Positions 13,099-24,002 of a stretch of DNA of 64,000 nt are shown here, piece after piece. The number at the start of each line of letters is the position of its first letter. Position 1 is the stretch's first letter. The DNA lies in NCBI GenBank assembly GCA_020726505.1, contig JAHLEZ010000036.1, positions 471,458-535,457 of the forward strand, written 5' to 3'. The DNA comes from Leptodontidium sp. MPI-SDFR-AT-0119. Its lineage: Eukaryota; Ascomycota; Leotiomycetes; Helotiales; Leptodontidiaceae. A program made the position numbers and the translations under genes. The notes under the pieces are model-generated. The model saw only the letters and a program-made list of their open reading frames with translations. It did no database searches and was not told the DNA's origin.

Positions 13099-15152
13099 TC
13101 CCCTAAGCTGCCGTTCAAAACACACTTTTACAGGGGGGTGGACAGCCTGTAAGGCCCCCTGTAATTTAGCGAGGAACACTAAAAATTGCACTCTATACTA
13201 AAAGTATCGTTTTTACCACTTATATTTAAGCTATTCTATAATACAATGTAAAGCAATCTGTTTTCTTACAAAGCGCAACCTCACATTACTTACACCCATA
13301 CATTGTAGCCTTTCTTTTAGTAGTTCGGCCAAGATTACGTGCAATATTCCCTAAAGCGACTCTTTTTAGTGGAGGTCCATCACCAAACCTCACTCCTTTA
13401 CACGCAACGTAGTCTACTCTCCTTTATGCTATAGTTATTTTAATAAGCTCATGTGAATAAAGCGGAACGTCTACCGTAACTCTAGATAGCTGTGAAATAC
13501 GCCTCTTCCGTAAGTCCGGTACATCGCGTCCCATAGTAATTAATACGTTTACCACTTATAACCGGAAATCGTCTTGTGAACGGAGGGAAACGTTTTTCAG
13601 CTCATAACCACTGTATCGAGTAATCAAGTAACAGTTAGAAAGAACGACTAATAACATATATTAGTGGAGAGCTTGAATTGGCCCACGCCGAATACGTCTG
13701 AGGCCTCTATTATGCCCCTGAAGTTAATCTCCTAAATCGACGGCTCCCATATAGTGATTGTAGGCGTCGTACAGCTCTAGGATATTAAGTGCCTTAGTAA
13801 GTTGATTTCCGAATGGAGCCCGAGAGATCTTTACATTACCGGCTGTCTCTTTTAGTCGTTTTCGCACCCGTAAAACCGTGCTTTTACTATCCCAGAATGT
13901 TGACATAGCGAGAGCAAAAGCCGAATCTTGGAAGCCGATATGTAGTACGTTTTCCGACTCAGTAGGGATAGTAACTATTGTCCCCCATAGCATCGCATTG
14001 GCACCTTTTTCCCGCGTTTTCTTGAGCTTTACAATGTCTTTATAGACACCTGAAGATGTCCTACACGTACCGATAGCTGCAAAACCTTGAGACCTCAAAT
14101 ATTCAAGTAATTGAGTAGAGGTAAAGAGGTTGTCAAGGTAGACGTAATATAAGGCCTTTAGTAACTGTGCAAGAAGAGTTAGTACTACCGATTGAGTCGT
14201 ATTAAGTCCTTGAATCTTTGAAACTCCAAAAGCACCACCTTTCTTCCCTGGTTAGTAGTAAAGCCACCGGAGAAAGAAGCCACGTTGTGCAGCAACCCAA
14301 ATCTTGATTCCGGTAGGCGTTAGCTTATTTGGAATCGTCGTAATAGCCTTGGACTTTCCCGTATATCGAGCCATAGCTTCGTCCACAGCTAATTCCTGGC
14401 CAGGTTTCCACAGTTTCAGGTTAACTGTTTGAATATAACTATTTAGAGGTTCCGTCTATTAAGATATTAGTATTATATACTTAAAATAAGTAGGGGAATT
14501 ACTCTTTGAAATAGATAAATACTCTTTTCATTACATACTCGGAAGCGCCGGCGTAAAGCTTGGAATCGATTTCGTCTAAGGACCTTGGAAATAGGGTGAA
14601 AAGGAGCTAATAGGCTTGTATTCCAGTAGTCCTCGATCTAATTTAAGGGGTAAACCGTCATATAAATACACACAACAAGGTACAGGTAGATTTCCGATTG
14701 ACAAGTCTTATACTAGTCCTTTACACGAGAGTACGGCTTTAACTTATGAGACTATAAAGCCGGCTAGTAAGAGTTTGTAGCCAAAACGATTGCGTCAATT
14801 ATGTCTTTATTATAATACTGAGTGAAAAGGGTAATAGGATCATCTGGAGAGTAGTCCTCTAGTAAGTAAATCTCAAAGTCAAAATCATCGATTTCTATTG
14901 GCTTAAATTGAGCCCCTCTTACATGTAAAGGCTCTGCAAGTAGTCGCAAGGTACCCAAATCAGTGGGGTCTAGAAACGCAGTCTCAGGCATTGTGTTTAC
15001 ATTGAAAATAGGTTTTTTCTAGTAGTAAAGAGGGGTTGTTGATGTTGTTTATTGATCCAGGCCCGCTGGCGCACGGCCCGTAACGTAGGCAACCTTAGCG
15101 CCCCGCTTCAGCGCTGCACCTTGGAGAAGTGTGTTAACGGCAGCTTAGGGGA
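13099..15152 (-). mobile_element. PiggyA: piggyBac-like DNA transposon, apparent TA duplication
   Basis: The inverted termini are TCCCCTAAGCTGCCGTT at 13099 and its complement ending at 15152; beyond 17 bp the match continues imperfectly (CACAC block). TA flanks both ends (13097-13098, 15153-15154). Removing it with one TA rejoins the GypC RT frame (...HYAINILI-TKK...). The C-rich ends and the transposase type are those of piggyBac, but that family normally duplicates TTAA. The element is 2054 bp and much less mutated than GypC, so it is a later insertion. Confidence 0.88.
13190..14991 (-). pseudogene. PiggyBac-type (DDE_Tnp_1_7) transposase with stops
   Basis: The start ATG is at 14991-14989 (MPETAFLDPTDL...), open to about 14764, then interrupted by TAG/TAA stops. 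The three catalytic aspartates of the family are recognisable: AVDEAMARYTGKS (near 14360-14400), YVYLDNLFTS (near 14120-14150) and YNHYMGAVDLGD (near 13724-13760). The longest open stretch is 13724-14098. A C-terminal cysteine cluster (MYGCK, CEVALCKKTDC, near 13255-13305) corresponds to the Cys-rich DNA-binding tail of piggyBac transposases. Stops are RIP-type (CAG/TGG to TAG). The exact C-terminus is uncertain. It would have been a nuclear cut-and-paste transposase. Confidence 0.85.
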
Positions 15153-15154
15153 TA

Positions 15155-17531
15155 GTGATTTTGACTTCTGAATTTATTCTTTCTTTACCCCTAACTCCTA
15201 ATATTCTTTAAGCGTCCTTATAGTTACGTAATTATAATAACGAATCTTTTTTACAATAGATATAAACTTACCTTTAAAGTTAATTTCATAATTTTAGGGC
15301 TAATACTTAAGTAAAGCCCTTATATCCTGCGGATCTTCGAACATTCTCGTGAACTTCTTATATAATATAAGTAGTTAATCTTGTATATTATCTGTTTATT
15401 TAAGATAACTTAGGGATTCCTTTTAATTAAGAATCTAACTCGTTTGTCTAGAGTCTATTAACGTTATTATTAAGGAGGCGGCCCTAGCTTCTCTTGTGCC
15501 GGCTAGTTAATTGTGTCGCTATTAATAGTCGTCGAACTTGACCTCCTTAGTTGCCTAATTTATATTAGGGTTGTGGCTACTTAGTTATTAAGTTCTTAAT
15601 ATTATATTATGTCTTCTAATATTAATAAGGTAAAAGTAAATAGTTTCCTCGTGATGTTATATTTTTATTATTATTTCTTAGGTTTTTTCTCGGACTTACT
15701 TATCTTAGCCCGCCTCCTTACTATTTAATAGATTTAAGTAATAAGGGCGATAATAGCGTAATATAAGAATGCCGTGTTTTTTTAATAAAGCTAGGGTTTA
15801 TAAAGTGTCTTATAACTCTTAAATCCATTAGTGCCTTTGTCTTAATACTAGCCACTATAACAGATATAATTAGTTAATTATTCTCCTTAGTAATTACTAA
15901 TTCCGGGCAAAGTAGTAGTACGTCTAGGATATATTATTATTCTCTAATAATTCTCTCGGTAGTCTTATTTAATTACTTCTTTATATTATACACCGAGTTA
16001 TAGCTGACTAGTGTATAAGGTGTGTCTTCTTCGAAGTTAACCTTCCCTTAGATAGGGTCTTCTCTTATCTATTAGTTACAGCGATTCTCGAATAGTCTTA
16101 GCCTTTTTTACTAGAAACATATCCCTTATAACTTGGCTTCTCTAACTATAGCCTAAGTTTACTTGACTTCGAGATAGTTATCTAGCCTTTTATATTTTAG
16201 GGGTTCTTTTAGTAATTCTAAGTTAGCTATATAACGTTTTAGGCGCTCGTATACGTCTTTTATATTCTCTTAGAATACTATTGTAATAGTGTCTTAATAG
16301 ACTATAATATATAATAGTCCTTGTTTTATTATATTATAAGTGCGATAAATCTCTATAAAGTCGGGCTTTAGTTTTACGTATATTTAGATTCGCTACTAAT
16401 ACTCTTAGCTAGGCTCTTAAGTCGGGTCTCTATAACCTTTACTTAGCTTTCTTATTATAAGTCTAACGACTTTACTGTTTATATTTATAGGTTGTTTATA
16501 GCGTCGAAGAAGACTTTATTAACTCACTTTTTTTTAGTGTCCCTGCGTTTTAATATTACTACTTCGTAGTACTTTAGTTTTCTTTTTATTAACGCGAATT
16601 CTATTTAGTTTTTTTATTTAAGTTTTCTTTTTTATTTCTTTTAAAAGTAGTCTTAAGCGAGATATTTACTTTTACTATAAGTATAATATAGTCCTTTCTC
16701 TTGCCGCTTTTACTTCTTAGTTTACTTAGTCCTCTTCCGCTTTATTTTATTAATTTCTATAAGATTATAGTAATTTCGGTTATTATTAAGATTCTATAAG
16801 TAATTTTAGGATCTCTTCTCTTACGACTAAGGGTACTAAGGTCGTTTAAATTAAGTTAGCGTAAAATACCCTTTACGTTCTTATTAGTGTTTTTAAATAC
16901 AGTTGTCGATTTTGATCGAGTTTTTAATTAATCTATTTAAGGTAGTTGTCTTTAATATTTAAGAGAGTTCGTCCTTAATATAGTCCTTGAGGCCCTTGTA
17001 GTACTAGGCTCTTAACCTTTTATCCGTCTATTTTAGTTGTAAGGCGTAATAGTTAAACTTTATAATATACTGATAAATAGTTCCTTGTTAGTATAGGCTA
17101 AGTAAGTGTTTCTCCGCTTATTCGGTCTCATTGAGGTCCCTAAAGACCCCTTTAATAACAATAGTAAATCTAGTAATACTCTTAAAGATAACCTTACTCT
17201 TTTTAATTATAGTAGTAAAATAGTTTCCTATAACGTTATTTAAGAGGTAGTTAGTTAGCGCCGGTTCGATTTAGTAGGCGGCTGTGTCTTATAAGAAAGA
17301 GGCGATTTATAAAACTTTCTGAGGTTTGATATCGAACTTATCGCTATTAAAGGCGAAGTATATATTATATTAGAGGATAAACTACTTAAGTTTACTTTGT
17401 TATTTATAGCAAGTGTTAGGCATTTAGACCTTAAGTGCTCCGGGTTTATTAATAGTATCCTTAGTCCCGGTTCTTACTTTACTGCCTTCTTCTTTTATAA
17501 ATCCTTTAGACGTAGTCTCCTTAGGGGCCAT
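15155..17531 (-). pseudogene. GypC gag and 5' pol (decayed)
   Basis: The gag start ATG is at 17531-17529 (MAPKETTSKGFIKEEG...), about 40 bp inside the right-hand LTR, with a leader that would hold the primer-binding site. The following region reads like a retrotransposon gag capsid (IYFAFNSDKFD, then AAYXIEPALTNYLLN, around 17210-17370) with TGG codons turned to TAG/TAA. Zinc-knuckle and protease are not distinguishable. The segment ends at the piggyBac-like insertion, where RT begins. Confidence 0.7.
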
Positions 17532-17569
17532 CTTATTAAGTGACGGTACTTTAAGGGAAGTACTTAAAT

Positions 17570-17948
17570 TATAACGTTAACTAAGTTCTAACTAATACGT
17601 AACGTATAAGTTTCGTTAGTTATTATTTATTATGAAGTGAAGTCATAAGAGTTCGGTTCTTAATAAGAATTAAGACGTTATAAGTAATAGTAAATTTAGA
17701 AGTAAACTTGCTATAATAATTTAAGTACGAAGCTTTATTACTTAAGAAACTACTTTATTTATATAAAACTTCGATTCCGGCTAGATCCCCTAGATCACTT
17801 CCTTTCTTAAGGGCTCCTAGGATTTAAGGATTTAAGGATTTAATACGTGACTCTTTGTCTTATAATTTCGTCCTTGTCTTAGCTTTTCTATATAACAAGG
17901 CTGCCGAGCCTTAGGGCCAAGACACACGTGATCTTATAGATCGTGACA
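17570..17948 (-). repeat. GypC LTR (right, 5' LTR)
   Basis: 379 bp, partner of 9419-9822, followed by the GGAGA duplication. Its first bases are TATAACG against TGTAACG in the partner, a G-to-A change. Confidence 0.9.
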
Positions 17949-18008
17949 GGAGAATTATAGAAGATCGACATAAGAAATAAGAGAATACGTACGTTCTAAT
18001 CGACTATA
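17949..18008 (+). pseudogene. CopC 60 bp remnant between GypC and PogoA
   Basis: The remnant reads in frame as EIREYVRSNRLYS (near 17970-18008), then the TA target of PogoA. It joins the CopC integrase end (9418) to the pre-RT region (21337). Confidence 0.55.
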
Positions 18009-21000
18009 CTCGTCGGTTTCCTGATTTTTTTCGTTAAAGTGGCCGGCCTGCGCAAGCAGGTCGGAACCAGCAACTTAGACATACCAGTAACTTAGACACA
18101 GCGGGGCCGGCCTAATTAATTACTTTACATAACCAATTCTAGTCCGTTTGACTTGATTTTTTTATAGAAAGATGCGCGATAGTTAAAATAATAATTACTA
18201 AACAAGTATATTAGGTTAGGGCTAATTAATAAGGCGTTGTATTAAGTTTAATATAGTTTTTAAGTATAAATTTAGTAAGTCTTGGCGCCTCGGGACTTCC
18301 CGTAGTTCGTTAATAGGGGTACAAACCGCGTCTGGATTTCCCTACTAACACGTAAAAACGCGATTTATCTTACTTACATATATACTATTTAATTTAGACC
18401 ACGAACTACGCCTATAATGGCCAAATCTACGCCTTAAATCAAGTATAGAGAGTCTAAGAGGGGCAAGAAGAAGACCTCTTTAGATACTAGTATTACTCGT
18501 ATACGGAAGAAGCCTAAATATAAGACCCCCGCATATATAAGCTAAGAAGCTAGGATTCAAGCTGCCTTAGAGGCATACGAGAACCCCGACGACACCGATA
18601 TTACTAGTCTACGTATTGTCGCTGGCGTCTTTAGTAGAGTCAGCTACTTTACGTTAAATTACTGTTATAAGAAGAGAGACAGTTTAAAGAATTTAGCTGA
18701 GAATGGAGGCTATAATAAGAAGCTAAATAAAGCTCAAGAAGTATCTTTAATATAGTATATTAATATTACTATTAAGAGAGGCTTTCCTATGAGATATAAT
18801 ATGATTATTGCCGCTGCAACTATAATATTAAGTCTCTTAATAGAAATTTTCTAGCGAATTAGACAGAATTGGGCCAAAAGATAGGTTAATAGAATGGACG
18901 CTACTAGCCGATATTATGTTTTACGAACTACTTTAATAGACTAAAAGCGCAAAGATTGTATAACGATTAAAGAGATTACTAGTTACTTTAAGAAGTTAGT
19001 TATAGTAATGGCTAAATACTTAATATATTGGAAAGATATCTTTAATATAAACGAAATTAGCTTCTAGGTCGAGTGTATTAGTAATATAACGGTTATTACG
19101 TACAAGAATATTAGGAAGGTACGTTTTCCTACCTAAAAAGCGCTTATCCCGATAACTAAGTGCGTATTAACTGTTTTTAGGTTTACACCCGTGACCCTAT
19201 CGACCGCGAATCTGTGTTAGTTATTGAGTGTATCTTTGCTGTTAGCTACGCTATTAATTGTTATATTATTATGCCGGGGGCTGTCTACCCAGAGAAGATG
19301 TTTAATAACAACTTACCTCCAGGCATAAAGATCTCTTGTAGTAAAAAGGGGTATTCTAGTGACGAGCTTACATTAAAATGGCTTAAACACTTTAATCAAC
19401 AAACTAAAGGCCGCTAACAAGATCAATGGCGTCTCTTAATATTTGATAGCTATAGTAGCTATATAACGTATGAGTTTATCTCTAAGTATAAGCAACTAAA
19501 GATTATACCTTTTTGTTTAATTACTCACTCGACACATATTACATAACTATTAGACGTTACTTGTTTTCAGTCTGAAAAGCATTAGCATAGACGAGCAATT
19601 AAAGATAAAATTAGAGACGGTTGCAATACCTTCACTAAATACACCTTTCTTTAGTGCCTTCACTAAATCAGAGCTAAAACCTTTAAGAAAGAGACAATTC
19701 AGTCAGCCTTTAGGCGTACCGGCATATAGCTATTAAACACGGATGTCATCATTTCAGCTTTCAAGCTTACCTAGGATACCCAAATGGGCGATAAAAACAC
19801 TAGTGGACGGGTATATAATTATACCCTAAATGATCTATTTAATATAATTAATGTTCCTATATCTAACGAACCTGTATCACGCTAAGTACCAGCTAATAAT
19901 CAGTTTTAGGAGGCCGAAACCGCGTCAGACAACAAATACGACTATATTCCGTGGATTCAGGATAATAGGGCTTTCGACGATAAGCCGGAGGACGGAATCC
20001 AGCTCCCACAGCTCCCACGTGACGGAAATATCGATATTATAGACGACTTAATAGCTCCATTAACAAGCTCTCGTATTGACGAATTACTTAATATTTAAGA
20101 TTTAATAAAGGCAGTTACTCTAGAGCAACCTTCGCAACCTAAAGGTGTAATAGACTACGGCGATTACGGCTTTAGAAAGACGGCGGAAGATCTACGTTAG
20201 TACAAGAAGACGCCATTTTTTAATACACTATACGGGGCTAAAGGAATTAACGCACACGCCGAATTTTTAAAAACCTACAAAGATATATTATTATCTCTAT
20301 TAAAGCGACTCTCTAATAAGAAATTCCGAAAAGGTAGTATAGTTAATGTGATATTAGCCGACGCCGCGCGCTAAGAGCTCACTTCAGTTCTAAGTACTAC
20401 TTAGGGCAGCTAATCCCTTATACTCAATGACGAAAATAGTGCTAAGAGAGTCAAACCACGCGGCGGAGGCCGTGTAATCTCCTCTAGAGAAGGGTTACGA
20501 ATTATTAGCGAGAGGAACAAAGCTGCTTAGGAGTCTAAACTTACAAAGCTCCGTAAAGAGGCAAATATTACTAGAAATGTATTGAAGTTAGAAGAAGAGA
20601 AGGTTACTAAAGTTTTAGCTCGACAGCAAAAGAAAGAGGAGAAGGAGACTACGAAGGTTCAAAAAAGAATAGAAAAGGCACGCATTCGGGAGGAGAAAGC
20701 TTAGGTTAAAATATAACAAAGGCTCGACAAAGCTGCAAAGATACAGGCTTTAATTAGTGCTAAGAAGAAGCCTAGGGGTCGGAAACTAAATATAATTAAA
20801 GAGGAAGAGGCTATATAACAAGAAGAGGCTATACAGTAAGAGCCTGTAGTTATAGCCGCATCTCAAAGACTAATTCGTACTAAGAGACTAACACAAAAGG
20901 CGATTGAGATACTTAGCGACGACGAGTAAGAGGGTAACAGTGATATTGAGAGCCTTGTAGAGTCAGATTTGTCCGCTAATTCCGATTCTAACGTTAATTT

Positions 21001-21336
21001 AACTAATAATAGTAGTAGTGGGCCTATAGATTACGATAATTACGATTGAGGAGTATCAAAGTTAGTAGTCGGATAGGGATTATATAAGCGAGTGCACCTG
21101 AAATCCCCTTTACTTCAATTAATTATAATATATAATATAAATTAAATAACGTTATTTAAGTTGTAATTAGTGCAGAAATTTATTCCGCATCTAATAGTTT
21201 ATCCCCGAAGTTGATTGTATTAGTAATTAAAAAGTTATTACTTAATTAAGTCGACCGTCACTATATCCAAGTTGCTGGTGCCGACCTGCTTGCGCAGGTC
21301 GGCCACTTTAACGAAAAAAATCAGGAAACCGACGAG
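18009..21336 (+). mobile_element. PogoA: 3.3 kb pogo/Fot1-like DNA transposon
   Basis: Long inverted repeats begin CTCGTCGGTTTCCTGATTTT at 18009 and run inverted to 21336. They are nearly identical for over 50 bp, and TA flanks both ends (18007-18008, 21337-21338). A palindrome (GACCTGCTTGCGCAGGTC at the right end, one base different at the left) lies inside each repeat, followed at the left by two copies of 'CCAG.AACTTAGACA'. The plus-strand gene encodes a pogo-type transposase. It is moderately mutated, less than CopC around it. Confidence 0.92.
18417..21049 (+). pseudogene. PogoA transposase (CENP-B/DDE_1 type) with C-terminal coiled coil
   Basis: The start ATG is at 18417 (MAKSTP, then a TAA from CAA) and the end TGA is at 21047-21049. 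The N-terminal half contains a helix-turn-helix/CENP-B-like region (ITSLRIVAGVF... and FPMRYNMIIAAA, 18600-18830). The catalytic domain shows NEISF (first Asp now Asn, near 19045), LLIFDSYSSYITYEF (second Asp, near 19440) and a THSTHI...LLDV box (third Asp, near 19520-19550). The tail (about 20500-20800) is a Lys/Glu-rich coiled coil with an AT-hook-like PRGRK, then an acidic end. At about 870 codons it is longer than Fot1 (about 540). A dozen or more stops, mostly TAA/TAG, inactivate it. The open stretches at 19214-19417 and 19851-20042 include out-of-frame shadows. Confidence 0.82.
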
Positions 21337-21338
21337 TA

Positions 21339-23330
21339 GTTCGTTTCTTTAAAATAAATACCTTTAGTATTAAATAATAATAAAAACTTACTAGAGGATA
21401 TTTATAAGTAATATCTAAGATCCCTAGTTAAAAACGCCACTAAAACAGCACCGAATTTACCCCGAATCGCTATTAAAATTATATTTATAAAATATATTTT
21501 TAATTTATTAATTATTAATAATAATTATAATACTAAAGTATTTTTAATAAAAAAAAGACAAGGGACTAAGAGTTATTTATTAAACTTTATATTAAAAGGA
21601 AGATTATAATACTTAAATTATTATTTTAGTAGTTTTAAAGGACAAAATATAAAGTACTTATTAAAAGGGGTGTTTTTATATTTATTTATAAAAACGATAT
21701 TAAAGTAAAAAGCCACCGCATCTTTAAGTCAAAAATAATAAACGAGGTTAAAGGCAAGGAGACGTTAGCTTTATATAAGAAGTTAAGACTAGTAATTTAA
21801 CACTTTAATAATAAAGAGAATAGAGAGATTTTAACTTAATCTCTAATAATTTAACGAATTAATTAATAGTTACTTATATTTTTAGCCGCTATTATTAAGT
21901 AATTAAATCGCCTCTGAAACTAGTCCGAATCTTGTCTAATTATTAAGGACATTACTTAAGCTTATATTTAAGTAAAGACAAGGCTTTTTTAATATATTTT
22001 TATATAACTACTAAAAGAGATTATAAGAGATTTCCTTCTTAGTATAATATTTATAATAATAATAATATTATATAATATACTTAAGTCTAGAAACTACTAG
22101 TTTAATATATATTATAAACATTATATAAAGAACTTATAAATAAAGACATTAATATACGACTTATACTTATTAATTAATACTAAAGAGAGTTATAACTTTA
22201 AAGTTATTAAAATATAAATAAATAACACTTTAATTCTAAAAAATAAGGACTTTTTAATAAAAGAGTAAAATAAAATTACTAAGGTATGTTTTTAATAAAG
22301 CTAATATAAGTATTACTCCTTATTAAAACTATTACGTTTAATAAGTATATTATTATAATAAATAAGGACAGCCTTTATATATCTTAAAATAGTTAAGGAG
22401 TAAAGCTAAAGTTAGTTAATATAGGGAAAGAGGACTATAAAAAGGCCTATAAAGAATAGCGAGCTCGTATAGCTTATCTTATTACTATATATTAGCTAGA
22501 AATAATATTTAACTTCTTAGTTATAACGTAATACTAAGATTTAATAAAAGACGACGTTAAGGCCTTAAACTTATACTTTAAATAACAATAAATAACTTAA
22601 AAAGAGGACTTTAATACGTATTAGTTAACTTATAGTTTATAAAGGTCTATGTTTTTATAAACAGTTCTTTTACTAATAATAAAGACTTAAGTTTATAAAT
22701 AAGTTCTGTATTAGTAATTAGTATTAAAATAGTAAGGGATATACAATTTACCTTAATTAATAATATCGTATATATTAACTTAATAAAATACAAGAGAGTA
22801 ACTCGTGTAATACTCACATCGGAGTTATATACTATAATAGCTAGTATTAATATACTAATCTCTTTTAATATTACTATTAATATAGTATTTAATAAGCTTA
22901 ATATCTTACGTCTTTTTATTATTATTTATATAGATTCTTTGTCCTTTTATAAGTATATTATTAAGCTTAGTATAATAAAAGAGAAGCGCCTAATAATTAA
23001 TATTATAACTATTTATTAATTATATAAGCGTAGAGAGTTAATAGAGGTTTAATAAATTGATATCGCTAATAATACTATTAACGTTATAACAAAGAGTACT
23101 TTAAATAAGGCTCTTCGGGATTTTATTAATACTAATATACTTATTATTAAAATAAAGGGTTAAGTTTAGTAGTTAACCGGAGTTAATTCGGACTAATAAT
23201 AAAAGGGTTTTATACTTATTACTTTTCCTTTATATCTTCTCTATATATCTTATTTTATTAATTTATTACTTATGATTATTTTTATATTTAATTAATTTAC
23301 AAAGTTAAAATTATACTTAATTTAGTTTTA
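21339..23330 (+). pseudogene. CopC reverse transcriptase and RNase H (decayed)
   Basis: After PogoA the frame resumes with a fungal copia RT pattern: RGVFIF...HRIFKSKIINEVKGKET (near 21660-21760), then LVI..(F)NNKENREILT, typical of the conserved RT start. RNase H follows with the Asp-containing FINSSFTNNKDLS (near 22660) and SELYTIIASINILI (Glu, near 22820). The C-terminal EKRLIINIITIY...LIEVQQI..NNTINVITKS motif lies near 22980-23100. TAA/TAG stops are dense. The 3' LTR should follow but is not delimited. Confidence 0.78.
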
Positions 23331-23728
23331 AACACTCTTTAATTTAAAGTACTAATAGGCGGCCTTACGACGACACTTTAATAAGAATAAACTACCGGTT
23401 TTACTATAAGGGGCTACTCCCGTATAATAATATAAAAAAAGTGCCGTTATAAAGAACTTACTATGAAGTTAATTTGAAACAAGGCCGAATCCCTTATATA
23501 TATATATATTAAGAAGAGGTTCTTTCTCCTCCTCCTTTACGCTATAGCGGCGACTTCAGCGGGGACGCTTAATAAGAGAATCGTTCTTACCGCCGTCCTC
23601 CCTACCACGCTTAATAGTAGTAAAAGAGGCGATAATAAAGAGCTAGTTTAAAACTAACACTGTTTTTTATAATATAAAGTTATTAATACTTAAGGTGCCT
23701 TAATATTAAAAAGGAATAAAGGGGTTAA
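23331..23728. other. No gene; possible CopC 3' LTR remnant
   Basis: AT-rich with a TA run (23491-23505) and a CT-rich block (23517-23540). I see no coding frame and could not find a duplicated partner that defines an LTR. Confidence 0.4.
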
Positions 23729-23975
23729 TTTGACGCTTGCCCTAGAAAGACGGCAATCACGTGTAACTGACGCCTCACATATTAACACTAGACATATAAT
23801 AATACTAAGTATTAACTTAGAATTTATAATTATAGAGGAAAGAAAGTAAGGAAAGAAGGAGTCTATATATAAGAGGTTAGTATACTTAATACTATAGTAA
23901 TCTCGGTACATCTTAATTAGGCAGTACTAAGTGGAGCCGGTGGAAATAAGGCTTTAAGTAGTGCCGGTCGTCACA
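23729..23975 (-). repeat. GypB LTR (GypB-1, 3' LTR)
   Basis: 247 bp, the same length as the two GypB-2 LTRs (56035-56281 and 63178-63424). Ends are TTTGACG (from TGTGACG) and GTCACA. It includes the block GTAACTGACGCC and AGTACTAAGTGGAGCCGGTG shared by all three. Confidence 0.92.
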
Positions 23976-23978
23976 TTA

Positions 23979-24002
23979 CCCCCCCCCCCCCCCCCCCCCC
24001 CC
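23979..24002. repeat. C24 homopolymer at the GypB-1 polypurine tract
   Basis: 24 consecutive C on the plus strand, i.e. G24 on the coding strand, just upstream of the 3' LTR where the polypurine primer tract sits. GypB-2 has about 9 at the same place (56285-56293). Confidence 0.93.

Larger units (their letters stand above)
9419..17948 (-). mobile_element. GypC: complete gypsy/chromovirus LTR element, split by a piggyBac-like element
   Basis: LTRs lie at 9419-9822 and 17570-17948, starting TGTAACG (TATAACG in the mutated right copy) and ending GTGACA. A perfect 5 bp target duplication GGAGA lies outside (9414-9418 and 17949-17953). Coding is on the minus strand: gag from 17531, reverse transcriptase around 12700-13080, chromodomain near 10420-10565. 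The order gag-RT-chromodomain on the minus strand identifies a Ty3/gypsy chromovirus. It is heavily RIP-mutated. Its RT is split by the element at 13099-15152. Confidence 0.93.

Noticed and set aside
12979..13191. 70-codon ORF with an RT-like end
   Set aside because: It is a chimera: its first part reads through the inverted repeat of the piggyBac-like element and its second part is the GypC RT fragment on the other side of the insertion.
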